NCBI GenBank assembly: GCA_921293015.1 | Contig: OV121085.1 | Location: 19,853,911 to 19,917,910 of the forward strand | Direction: 5' to 3' | Source: Phorcus lineatus | Taxonomy: Eukaryota > Mollusca > Gastropoda > Trochida > Trochidae | Length of the DNA: 64,000 nt | Part shown: positions 43,326-57,676 of the stretch, piece after piece | How the letters are laid out: each line of letters starts with the position of its first letter | How positions within the stretch are numbered: the first letter of the stretch is position 1 | The notes under the pieces: model-generated | What the model was told of the DNA's origin: nothing | Databases searched by the model: none | What the model saw: only the letters and a program-made list of their open reading frames with translations | Program-made: the position numbers and the translations under genes

Positions 43326-43553
43326 TGGAATAATTCTTTCATTAGCTAACTAAGGTTTCTGTTGCTGTTGATGCTTTTGTATTGCTTATAATATATGTAG
43401 TGTAAGATGGGTGCCCTACTTGTACCATTTTGAAAGACACCATTGACTTCCCTTCACAGCTTTTGTAGAGTATTTTTCAATAAATATTCTTCTCACTGAT
43501 TTGCTTTGTTGTGTTTAAAATGTAATATGATTATCCTTTAAGCTTGTTAGCAC

Positions 43554-43680
43554 AGGAACTGGATATCATAAGTAAAACCTAAGTAAAAAGGAAAAAAAAC
43601 CTACACCCTCTACATATAGAGTATAGAGGGTGTATGTTTTTTCATTTCCTTTTTACATCGATATCCATTATCCAGTTCCT
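43554..43680. mobile_element. Palindromic element, ~60-bp arms
   Basis: The left arm 'aggaactggatatcataagt … aaacctacaccctctacat' and the right arm 'atagagggtgtatg … gatatccattatccagttcct' are reverse complements around about 43,618. No coding capacity. Confidence 0.6.
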
Positions 43681-43762
43681 CTGAAATCGAGTCACATCTT
43701 CAAGATTATATTGTATCACAAAAAGTCTGTGGTGACATTGACTTTTATTTTAAAGATAACCG

Positions 43763-44066
43763 GGGGCGGGATAGCGCAGTGGTTAGCGCGTTGGACTTCG
43801 GATCAGGAGGTCCGTGGTTCGAATCCCGCCAGGGGCTCGGCAACTTTGTCTGCAGTAGAGAACAGTTCTTCACGCAGTCAGGTTTGGGTGTAATGCTACA
43901 CTGAAATTCAGTCCAGTACCACTCATGGTTCGCTAGTTCCAGCCGATGCTCGCAGGTTTCACCGCAATGCATAGCCACAATGGTGTTGCGGGCTTTCTCC
44001 CTGCAATAATACTAGCAGCCGCGATATAAGTGAAATAATCTTGAAAGCAGCGTTAAACACCAACTC
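43763..44066 (+). repeat. tRNA-derived SINE, copy 3 (best preserved)
   Basis: A box at about 43,772-43,783 and exact B box GGTTCGAATCC at 43,816-43,826. The head to 43,836 is followed by body and tail ending 'gcgttaaacaccaactcacc' and a CTCAC repeat. This is the best candidate for the family consensus. Confidence 0.8.
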
Positions 44067-44557
44067 ACCTCACCTCACCTTTAAAGGTAACCATGGCACT
44101 TTGCTTTTCAAATCCTTGTTACTTGTATCACTGCACCCCTTGTCCTCAAATTTGAGAACATCTACATTGGGGTAACAGACACAGACACAACTTTTGTTTC
44201 TTTTGCAACATTTCATTAGAACTTGCTTTTTATTAAAAACTGTGATAGTAGACATTACCATGGTCAACATAATTTTACCCATCATTTATGTAATACATAA
44301 ATTGCGTTTATCAAATTATTTAAAGAGGAACTTTATTGTTTAAAAGACTGTTATTTTATGTCAGATAAACCTAGCTCAATCCTCAAGGTAATGTTGTATA
44401 GTGGCTATATTACCTGGCTAAAAGTGTGTTAAAACTTGTAAAATCTCCACTGACATACAATTTAATGTTTCATGAATAATTTTCACTAATTAGGTTTTGG
44501 GTGAAATGTCTTTCAAAGGTTGCAAATCATTTCACCTACAAATGCAAACCCTCCAAG

Positions 44558-44770
44558 GCCTCGGCAACTTTGTCTGCAGAAGAGAACTGTTCTACAGGCA
44601 GAAAGGTCTGCGTGCAATGCTTCACTGAATTTCAGCGCAGTACCACCCTTGGTTCGCTAGTCTCGCAGGTTTCACCGCAATGCATATCCACAATGGTGTT
44701 ACCGGCTTTCTCCTTGCAATAATACTAGCAGTCGTGATATAAGCGAAAAACTCTTGAAAGCGGCTTATTG
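44558..44770 (+). repeat. SINE copy 4, head-less
   Basis: Begins 'ggcctcggcaactttgtctg' and ends 'ctcttgaaagcggctta'. A further tail scrap 'tgaaagcggcgttaaacccc' lies at 44,978-44,998. Confidence 0.65.
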
Positions 44771-45787
44771 CTTTAATTGGATAGATTAGCCAACGAACTA
44801 AGCAACCGTTTGCACTATAGACTCAGGTAACGTATACTTTGAACGCCTTGGTTGATTTGCTGGTACCAGTATAAGTTTGGCAGTGAAATGTCAAATCTCA
44901 TTGAAATTAGATTGAACTATCGCGTCCCACGCTGCGTTTCATTGAGGTACGAGTATTAGTGACTACCTGTTTTTCTGAAAGCGGCGTTAAACCCCATATC
45001 ACCTACATATTACCTGTTTTCAATGAGATTGATGTTACTCCAGGATCTGTCTGAGAATATTTATCCTTTTGACTGCAAACAAAATGCAATTTCCCAACTG
45101 AATGATTTACTTTCATTAAATATTAAACGTAGTCATTTTGAAGATTGTATTCAATTAGCGATTATCAATTATGAATGCAGCGTATTAATTATTGCATAGA
45201 AAATAAAGATTGCGATCAATATATTATTATCATAACTGCATAGGCAAAAGAAACAAACGCGTGCACACACTGGAGAAAAGTCGGAAATTGAAATGAAATG
45301 CTTTTTGGCAGTTATTTCGTATCCTCGAACACAGATGAAGCCTAGATGCCAACTCTTCATAGGCATTTGCTTTTGAAAACATTTTAGTGACAAGTATTGT
45401 AAAATTCTTCGAAATAGACTATTTTCCGCGAGAGAAAATCATGAAATATTTTCAAATTTAAAAGTGTACGTTACTTTCCAAGCAAGCTGAATCTCTTTGA
45501 TCTCTATTGCTGTGCTTTGAAAAAGTCACAAATATTCAAAGAGGAGTGAGAGAAATTTCCATGCCCCTGAACATCCCCTTGACTCCACCAATGACTCAGA
45601 ACATTTATAATCCAAAGTGAGTGGTGACAGTCCCTACAAACTGATTTATTATTGACATTCAACTTTTCTAAAAAAAAATATTAATGAGGAAATGAAAACT
45701 TCGAATTTCAAAATATATTTCTAAATTTATATGTTTCGACGTGAACTAGGGTATGTGCTACAAACAAATAACGGTATACGTTTCCAT
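44771..45787. other. Upstream of the CBM20 gene, no feature recognised
   Basis: Unique-looking AT-rich sequence apart from the SINE scrap at 44,978. No coding or RNA gene recognised. Confidence 0.3.
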
Positions 45788-45935
45788 CACAGGGGCGTAT
45801 ATCGCCGAAAATAATAATAATAATATATAATGAAAATAAAAAATGGTATCTCTTCTCCGAAAATAATAATAATTATAAATTTTTTATTTTCATTATATAT
45901 TATTATTATAATTTTCGGCAATACACGCCCCTGTG
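45788..45935. mobile_element. hAT-like MITE with 8-bp target duplication
   Basis: Termini CACAGGGGCG / CGCCCCTGTG, flanked by a perfect 8-bp duplication GTTTCCAT (45,780-45,787 and 45,936-45,943). The arms are long and AT-rich (ATAATGAAAATAAAAAAT-type text on both sides). 148 bp. CAGGGGCG-type ends with an 8-bp duplication are characteristic of hAT elements. It ends 36 bp upstream of the first TGACGTCA site of the CBM20 gene. Confidence 0.85.
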
Positions 45936-45971
45936 GTTTCCATGACATATCCAAAAAGCACCTTAGTCTCA

Positions 45972-46015
45972 TGACGTCACAAATAGTACACTTAGCTTAC
46001 AAAAGAGTGACGTCA
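45972..46015 (+). promoter_or_regulatory. Paired CRE sites upstream of the CBM20 gene
   Basis: Two perfect palindromic TGACGTCA octamers, 45,972-45,979 and 46,008-46,015, are 36 bp apart and end 57 bp before the start codon at 46,073. TGACGTCA is the binding site of CREB/ATF factors. Two perfect copies this close to a start suggest a promoter responsive to cAMP/PKA or stress signals. That is inference from sequence only. Confidence 0.5.
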
Positions 46016-46072
46016 CAGAAGAGACAATCGCTAAGAATACTCCAGCCGTGAGGAAGACCCGCACACACCATC

Positions 46073-49000
46073 ATGACCGGAAAAGAAAAATTGATTCATG
46101 TCGAGTTCAGACTTTGGCATCTTCAGCCCTCGGAAGATTATGAACCTGTGCTGGTGGGGAACCATGCAAAACTTGGGAAATGGAATGTTTACGAGGGCAG
46201 GAGGACCTACTATAATGGTAGACAACTTTATTGTGTAAAGGTTCATAGACGATACTGTTTTATTTCAGTTCTATCCCTGTAAACGTCATCTCTTTAATGC
46301 GACATTCTCTATGCAACACTCCCTTAAATCCGGCATCCTCTAAATCAACATTTTGCCTCGTGTCAAAAGCAATGTATAATAAGAAGACGCTTTCCGAACA
46401 ATTGATTTTATCAGCACCATTTTCTAAATTCAATACGTATAACTGTCTGGGGAAGATAATAATTATAAAGCTATTACTATTCCCGTAAGATAAATATTTT
46501 CTTGTATTGGAAGCAAATATATCTTCTCAAAAACATGAACATATTCGTTGAGGCATCTTATAGTAAATGCTTATAAGCAATAAACATAAAATGTTACGTG
46601 GAACAATTAAATAAAAATTAACTCGTGATATGAATTAACACAAGCTTTGGTTTGGGGGAGTATGTCGAATTGCGGGGATTTCGTGATCTTGTATGTCCAT
46701 TTTCGTCACATGCAAAGCATTTGGCTCGAGCAAAAATGTAAAATTTGCGAAAAATTGAACAACATTTATCGAGTGAACTACCAGTGATCTTTTTTCTTTA
46801 GCTCGTTAGTTACAAAAAAACTTGTTTATGAAACTTTGAACGTTTATGAAAGTTTTATAAACTGTTACGTTGTTGAAGGCACTATATACTGCACACCAAC
46901 ATTTCGTAAATAAAAATAATGCATAGAAAATGTGTCTTTCGAATCTAGTTACGAGCCGCACTCAGGTAATCTACCATTTAAGTTAAACACACATATACTT
47001 ATAGGCTCTATTTAATACGCATGAAAACGACAGCAATTTTGCGTATACAGTTTGAAAACCAAAACGGTAGCCGCTATGTTTATACATTAGCAATTCTTAT
47101 AGTTTGTTTAATACATGGTTGAAGTTAACGCTATTTCTTAATAACGAATATTTCATCCATGTTCCTACAGATTGTGGTTTATTCAAAAGCATTTCCCTAG
47201 TTCAGCCGTTTACAACCATAAATATTTTCGAATTGTGAACAGCTACCCGTAAAATTTTCACATCCCTTCGCCCGCCTTAATTTTACATTAATAAATGCAC
47301 TTTAATATAGTGAATCATACGAATCAGGATTGCATTAAAAGAAAGTTCATAAAGTTAGTGCACAAGGGCACGTTAAGTGCGAAAATGTATGCTATAGCGC
47401 CTTTAAGTATCTGTAATTTTTTATCCCATTTTATCACCCAGAACGTCTGGACTACTGGTCGTCCATGGTCACCCTACCGGTCAACACGACTATAGAGTAC
47501 AAGTGGGTGTTGGTGGACAACAGAGGGGAACCCATCCAGTGGGAGACGTGTGCAAACCGGGTGGCTAACTTTGGTACCTTTGGGGGTCGGGTAGATTGCG
47601 ATTGGAACAAACGTCACCACTTCCACCAAGACGAATGCATCATGTTTGCAATCACAAACTACAAGACATCAGATAAATCTGACGCCTTGGCTATCGTGGG
47701 CTCAACTGCAGCTCTTGGCCAGTGGAACCCAAGGTATGGGATATACATCTACATTATGACAGACTACATACCGAAAGTTTGCTTACTTAATTACTACTGT
47801 ATCTCAGTGACAATAACATGTAATTCTGGTTTAGTTTTGACGTCAATAAAAAAACTTCAGCATATCTGACAAATACAATAGCCATTCTTTAACATATTAG
47901 GGATTGCCTGGTCTTTTGCAAAAATTCGAATCTTGGCATGTTGAAATTGATAAAACGGGTAATATTTTGAAATTACGATTTCCTTAATTATCATTTAAAT
48001 ATTCCTTATAAATTTATTGGAGAAAACAATCAGCACAATAACATTGTCTTACTGTAACGGAACAAACAGGAATTGTGTTTATAGCTGCTGATCTCCTATA
48101 GAGGATTCAGTAGAGAAAATGAAAATTAGTGTTTTCGAAATTTTTACCCCTGATCACTGCAATGACCTGCAAAATAAGACGGTTCACTGTCGAGTTTACT
48201 GTACAAGTGCGTTAAGATACAATGGATATTCGCCATAATCCGTTTCTTTGTCGCAATGTTTGATGCCTCAAAGACATCCAAAATTACATGACATATTCAA
48301 GCTATCGATATTCAGCTGTATATAGAGTTACCATGGTGACGTTATACCATGGGGAACCCCTTTCGAAAGGAATCGGCACAATGAAATACGGCGCCAATTC
48401 TTATCATAGTTAGACACTTGAAAAAATTAATTACTTAAAATTGATTCATATTCGAAAGAAAAAGAATATTTTTGTGAAACCATACTCAGGAAAATTACAA
48501 AGGCAAATTTGAGTACGGCACGAAAATAAAAAGAAACATAAAAATAATGTGTATAATGGAGAAAAGGTCACAAAGTAGACTTCTTAAATTTACGTGGAAT
48601 TCCCATTTATATTTTTATTGAACGTTTAAAGCCAAAATAATACAGTATCGCCATATTGTTAATTCTCCCCCATCCGAAGTTATTCATCTCTACTTACCTT
48701 CAGTACAAGAAAGGTACTTTCAGAAAATATAGAAACACAGAATCAACACTGTTTCCGTAAAAAACTGTCCAATGCGCGAGTTACAGTCCCTGGACAACAG
48801 TGAGTCATCGCCAGTGTAATCCAATAGACTTACATTTTAATTACCCATTCAAAGAATACTTCTGATTTATTAATATCAAGTGATTTTATTTCCACTTTTA
48901 ACACAAAGGTAGGACGTCATCTCGGCTACGCAATTACACAATTACACTATGTTTGCGTTTATTATTTATTGAATGACATCTGATTCAGCAACTCATATAC

Positions 49001-51709
49001 ACAATTTTTTTGCAACCGTCCAATTGATCGCCATATTGAATCTGACAACTTTTAACTTGCTGTTTACGTGGTGTTTAAATAGAGAAATTTCTTGACAACA
49101 ATCATCTGATTTAATGGAAATTATGCATTTGTAGCTGAGGTAATTTCTGATCTTATGGATGGATTTGAAAAGCATTTCGGCCTATACCTTATTAATGAAT
49201 AATTGATTACTGTGGGAATTTCACAAGTGATGACTCCCTTTTGTCAAGGTACTGTAAACGACTCATATGACAGGAGTCGGTCGCGAATTGGATTTCATCA
49301 TAAGATGCACACTAACAGTGTTGAAAAATTTGGTAAACAAATATTGCCCACTTATAACAGAGGTTACGAAGTCAAAATTTCTTGAACATTTTCTTTTGAG
49401 AGAGAAAACATTTTTGTTTTTACAATTCATTCCATCCAGGTGCGCCGTGGTTGCTGTTGAGTACCCGGTCGGGAGCGGGTGGTGGGTGGCGAGAGCCCCG
49501 CTAGCTAAAGGGGTGGCTGTGGAGTGGAAGTGGGCGGTTCTTGACCAGAATATGAATGCAAAGTTTTGGGAGGAACGAGAGAACAGAAAATTCGTGTCCA
49601 GAAAAGACTTGGTCGAGATTACTGCCATGTGGAACGGGGAATCGATGGAAAAGAATGGTGAGATTTTTTTGAGAAAATCCCAATTTTTAAAAAACTAATT
49701 GTAGTTAACAGGCATGGACCCCTTTCATAAAGTAACCTTTAGCAATGCTATCCTTATCTGCCTTTTTAACACTATGCTAAGGTTACCTTAGTGATTTACC
49801 ATCACCTTAGTGTTTCGTGAAAAGAGTCCTTTATTAAAAATTTTGCTTTTCTTTGTAGACTTTCCATTCTTCATTGTCATTGTAGTTAAAGTCATATTCT
49901 CCACAACACGAACTTCATACTAATGAAAACTCATAAATACATAGAAAGACAGTTTTCGGCATGCTAACGATTTTATGGTGAAAGATAACTTTTAAGAGTA
50001 TTGAATTACTCCTTGTAGAAGCCTGTATATAAGCCTCAGAAGACTGTAGCAGAAACATTAGACACGTATCCAGCTCCACAATAATTAATAATGTAAAGAA
50101 AGGATTTCTGGATATGAATTATCTATTCATGTTGAATAAAAAAGATACCAGGAAAATGTTCTCCATAAATAATTGTCATAAAGAAATTGCTTTCTCTAAA
50201 CGATTCTAGACTTCAAACGGTCTAAATATCGGAAAAAATCGCAAGAGAAAAATTCATATTTTTCGGATTTTAATTTTGTTCCAATTCATCAACTGAGGAA
50301 TTTTCTTGGATCAATCTGTAAAAAGGTCATTTTAATAGTACACAGCTAAAGGTAGATATGCAGACTTCAGGAACCAATTCTGACAATAGCCGAGAGACAA
50401 ATGAGAATTTTTTGTCGAAAACAATTTCTGCAAAGATTACAACGATATTTGAATGATACATATTGATATTGATATATACTGAATTGAATAATTGATTTTT
50501 TAAAATGCAAATTGTCTCCTGTGTTAGTACGAGTTTTATCATTGAGTATGTGATAAGTATATGATGTTTTTCTTTAAATCTGCGCAATGATTCGTAACTT
50601 TTCTTGGAATGGAAGTTTAACTTTGACGTACGCACATTTTTTTACATATTTGCACCAAGTTTATAAGTAATAAAATCAACTTTTGTTAAGAAAATGCACA
50701 CTCCAAATCGTTAAAGAAAGAAAAAGAACGCCAGAAATATTTTATTATTCCCTATGCGTTTGAATCCTAAATGCCCTGTAACAGGTTTTAGGCCTATAAG
50801 GTACACTTTTGCCTAACCTACTTGTGAAGTTTGTTGAAATGTCTATTGTCCATTTAAACGAATAGCTTTTCTTTATTCCTATTTTACTTCTTTATTCCGT
50901 GTATGCTGCTATTCGTAAGATCTATTACTTTTTCTTCTAAACTAAAACATATATTTCAAAGAACTTTATAGGCTTTTAGGGTCAAAGTCATAGTTAATGA
51001 CAATTTTGAATTCATAACATCGATGACACCTGATTAGGCAGTTTGATGCAAATCCAACACGTTTCAAGTATTGAATCGTTTTGCGAATGTTTTCTTGTAC
51101 CCGAGTCATTGGGCGAGGGATAACACCTCTGCAGGATGGGTAGGCCTACATCATGCAATGTAGTGTGTAGGCCTAGTGTTTGTTCCATGAAAGTATCACG
51201 GACACACAGGCGCCAGACTCTGATTGTAAAATACCATGTAAGTATAAATACATGTGGCTAGGCTATATAGGCCTAACATAAACAAGGTGTGACACAGTTG
51301 TGTCTGCGAGGAGACCGGAAATGGGAACTGGGATCTGTTTACGAAGTTTACACAGGGTAATCGAGCCAGGAAACCAGTATAATCATTTCCGGTCCTTTTG
51401 CACATACGACTGTGTCATACCTCGTTAATTTTATATAGCTACAAGTATATATACTTAGGCCTATATGATATTGTAGGCCTACATTCAGAGTCTGGCGCCT
51501 GTGCACGGACACTTGTTAATTTGTCATTAGAAAATGAAAAGGCATTTTAGCTATTCACATTCTAATTTGAAAAATTGAGTCATTGATTACGCTGAGACTT
51601 GAAATCAAATATTATTGCAGAGCCCAACACGGAACACCTCTACAGCATCTACACTGACGGGCTGGAAATGGCTAGCACATTCACCGCCATGCATCGCTGG
51701 GGATATTAG
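46073..51709 (+). CDS. Tandem CBM20 (starch/glycogen-binding) domain protein, 247 residues
   Basis: Four exons: 46073-46217, 47442-47733, 49440-49657, 51621-51709. Phases 1, 2 and 1 carry across the junctions, and the total of 744 nt ends in TAG. Domain 1 spans about residues 8-100: VLVGNHAKLGKWN (26-38), NTTIEYKWVLVD (63-74) and IQWETCANR (80-88). Domain 2 spans about 114-200: AIVGSTAALGQWNPR (132-146), GWWVARAPL, AVEWKWAVLD and FWEERENR (188-195). In CBM20 domains the LGxW and W(E)xxxNR positions carry sugar-contacting tryptophans. Both sets are present, so binding of alpha-glucan such as glycogen is likely. There is no signal peptide, membrane segment or catalytic domain, so the protein is probably cytosolic. 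Laforin, Stbd1 and GPCPD1 carry a single CBM20 plus other domains, so none is a direct match. Introns hold two MITEs; otherwise I saw nothing in them. Confidence 0.85.
49716..49829. mobile_element. Short MITE, GGACCCCTTTCATAAAG termini (copy 2)
   Basis: 'ggacccctttcataaagtaa' at the left and 'tttcgtgaaaagagtcc' at the right are inverted. It shares 'tgctaaggttaccttagtga' with the copy at 38,026. It lies in an intron of the CBM20 gene, 58 bp after an exon. Confidence 0.6.
51205..51503. mobile_element. hAT-like MITE, 299 bp, with 8-bp target duplication
   Basis: Termini CACAGGCGCCAGACTCTGA and its exact reverse complement. A perfect 8-bp duplication CACGGACA lies at 51,197-51,204 and 51,504-51,511. 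Arms of ~130 bp with ~80% match surround a ~40-bp middle. It lies in the last intron of the CBM20 gene, 117 bp before the final exon. Confidence 0.85.
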
Positions 51710-53799
51710 AGTTATCTCCCTTGCTAGACGATTCTTGGATTAACGGCCTTCGGTTTTGACAGTATTTTGTTTTGTTTATTATATTATTTTACATCTTTGA
51801 AGTTATTTGTTCACATCGTTTCTCATTAATGTTGCAAACTTACTGTATCAAACCATCGAGGCCTAGTTTTCCCAAAAAGATTTAGCCATGAGAGTTTCTA
51901 TCCCGTAATTAAAATTATATTATTCTCTTGAATGTTAAATATTAAACAACAATACTTGCAAAGTAAATCAAACGATTAAATCTTTAATAATGAGTATACT
52001 TGTTAAAAAACGTTCACGTCAAAAGCAAATAATTAGACGGAATTGTAATGTAAAACGGTAACTGACAATATGTTGTTGGATGTCACATAAACGCTACAAA
52101 TTTTTGTGATCTTGCTAGATTTATTGGTTCTTGCTGATTTTAATTCTTGGTGCAATGTAGGCCTAGTTTTTTTCTCCGAAAACCGGACAAATAACTGCGG
52201 CTAGCGTGCGCCAATAAGTCGAATATTCTTTTTGAAATTTTCTAAAATAGATAAAGAGACATATTATTATATTTAAAAATGTTTAAAAGTTATATAACAA
52301 GCATACGTGAAAATGGGGCCTGTTATCTTTGGTTTTTTATCGTTGTATGCATAGATCATGTATCGATGTATAGATGGATTTTTGTATCGATATATAGATG
52401 GACGTATATATGCAGGTGTTGGCTATGGATATGTGTATTCACATAGATGTATATGTCGATGTATGTACATATATGGATGGATGGAAGGATGCTTCTATGC
52501 ATGGGTGAATGAATGAATGGATGGATGAAACGATGGTTGGATCGATAGATGGATGAATGTATTGATAAGTCACTTGCTTGTGTTTTTTATATTGAAATCA
52601 ATTAGTTGTCATATATTGTAAAGTTATGGTTAAATATGCATGTCAATTCAACTGTTTTGTATTTATATTAGTATACGTGGCATCTATTTATAAAAGCCAA
52701 ATTAATAGTCACCAAAAACGCTTCATCTGATGGAGATGTTTTGTCGCGAATATTTTTCTCTTTTTTACGCTAACACAAATTATTTTCTGATATTATTTAT
52801 GTATAATATACACTGTACAACATCAGAGTTATTTTGCTTTTGACGGTTTGCTTAGTTATCGTATTTCCGTTGTATGAAATACATTTTGTTTCCACTTGTT
52901 GGTCCTATTCTTTGTATCCTTTTTTTATTTTGCAAAATAACTGTAATGTAAAGCCCACTAGCATATCGATTCAATATGCAGTTTCTGTATTTGTCAAATT
53001 CACCAACTATCTTGCTGTCTTAAAGGCACTGTAGCCCCTAAATTATATTTTTTGATTTCTTTTATTTTCTAAAATAAATAGTAGCTTATGCTAAATATAC
53101 AACATTCAGAAGGACAGTCATGTGGTTATTCAACCCGATTTTCTGTAGTCGTAATATAAACTTCATATGGACATTTTAGTGTGAACACCTTTTAAATCAT
53201 TTGCGAAAGGGAAAACATTTGCATAGCTTAACAGAACTTGGTACCTTCATTAAAAGACTCCTTTTAATTAATAGAAAATATTGCCTTGCTTATTGTAAAA
53301 TTTGTTTAACTTGAAGTAACATATGAAAACGAGCTAAAGTGCCTTGACCTTTAATAATCGTTTCTACAAAGCATACCACGAAATCCTTGCTGATATAAAA
53401 TAAAATGTTATTTATGAATAAAATTTGCAGTTTGTCTTTCATGGTGGTAATTCTTGAATTTAGGAAACACACATTGATTGGTTTTATCACGCACAAAGGA
53501 CGTCAATTCATGTTTGCATTTGTTTAAGCGTGATCCGAGTTTAACAGTATCATTCCGAACTATTCCGATGGTAAGAACAATAGACATTATTACCAGACGA
53601 AGTGTGTCATATGACTGTTACGAAACAAGTTTATGTTATTGTATTACCTGACAGTTTTACACAATCTGGACGAGTTTAGTCTTATGAAACGTTTCCTCGG
53701 GTAATAGTTTCTTTTTTAACGTTCTTAAATCTATATGAATCGCACAGATATATCCCGAAAATAGCTTCCCTTACAACGGATAGCTTCAGTGACGTCACG
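51710..53799. other. 3' flank of the CBM20 gene, intergenic
   Basis: No AATAAA lies close to the stop. ATTAAA occurs at about 51,908 and 51,946 and could serve for polyadenylation. A degenerate GATG/ATAG-type simple repeat occupies about 52,340-52,560. The rest is AT-rich and unrecognised. Confidence 0.4.
52340..52560. repeat. Degenerate GATG/GATA simple repeat
   Basis: Many imperfect 'gtatagatgga', 'tggatggatg' and 'gaatgaatgg' units without a strict period. Confidence 0.6.
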
Positions 53800-53890
53800 A
53801 ACAATTGTTGTATGACACTCTTGTATTGTAACTGGTCTCAAAAGGTGATCCAATAAATGTTTGATCGGTTTCATATCCGGTGAACAGACT
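53800..53890 (-). pseudogene. Tc1-type transposase tail, degenerate fragment
   Basis: The minus-strand frame reads VCSPDMKPIKHLLDHLLRPV, which matches the Tc1 consensus SPDLNPIEHLWDxLxRxV with the catalytic Glu changed to Lys. Only this patch is clear; no termini were found. Confidence 0.5.
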
Positions 53891-53989
53891 GACTATGGTA
53901 GATAGGTGCGTCCATCTGTCACCGATGAACTCGTCATGCCTACGTCTGTTTTATACCTTGCTTGAAGCAGTCAATAGGTTGCCTACCAA

Positions 53990-54140
53990 TCTACTTCCCA
54001 AATCCCTGTTATAACAACTTGAAATCATGTTCCGCTTCATGGTTGAAAGGAGATGGAAGTCAGATAACGCCAAGGTCAGGATAGTCCAAGACTATTGGGA
54101 AGGTAATGTGAGAGTTGGGACAGGAGCGTTTTCTTGCAGG
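53990..54140 (-). pseudogene. Mariner-type transposase fragment, degenerate
   Basis: A minus-strand frame with one stop reads ENAPVPT … LALSDFHLLSTMK, matching the mariner pattern DNAPxHT … LAPSDFHLFPxLK. The neighbouring Tc1-like patch belongs to a different family, so two old elements may be stacked upstream of the PAN/EB gene. Confidence 0.5.
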
Positions 54141-54568
54141 ATACGACTTTTGATCAGCCGCTACCACGTGTCATTAGCTTGATAGCTACTTACAATTCCC
54201 GCAGCAGTGAACCATAACAATTCAGTGTTATTATTTTCCACTTTCCAGGATATCCGTCATCATTATCTGTTCTAGTCCAAAAGGCTGTTAATTAGGATGA
54301 ATTTACCTGCAAATGGCTGAACTATATCGTGCCTTCATTTGGGATGGCGTCTCAAAAGCATCCATTACATCGACTGAATTTTTGTCTCATGATGAATGAA
54401 TGTTTCTTCCTGTACAATAGATTTTTCGGGTACATGTGCCGTAGAGCGAATGACTCGTCTCTGTTTATGAAAAGGTGTGAGCAGGCTTGGAATCCATGGT
54501 GCAGATAACTTAAAAGTACATTCTACGGGACGTCTTGCGATATTCTATTACTAGTTTGAATATTCAGA

Positions 54569-57676
<3,108 letters not shown>

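Noticed and set aside
39177..43836. tRNA genes at the A-box/B-box sequences
   Set aside because: The heads are followed by a shared ~230-bp body and tail and recur several times with identical structure, so they are SINEs; the cloverleaf is imperfect.
49263..49628. 121-codon minus-strand and alternative plus-strand frames around the third CBM20 exon
   Set aside because: Shadows of the exon; only the plus frame joined at the 49,440 acceptor carries CBM20 motifs.
46073..51709. GPCPD1, laforin or Stbd1 as the CBM20 protein
   Set aside because: No phosphodiesterase or phosphatase domain and no membrane anchor; there are two CBM20 domains rather than one.
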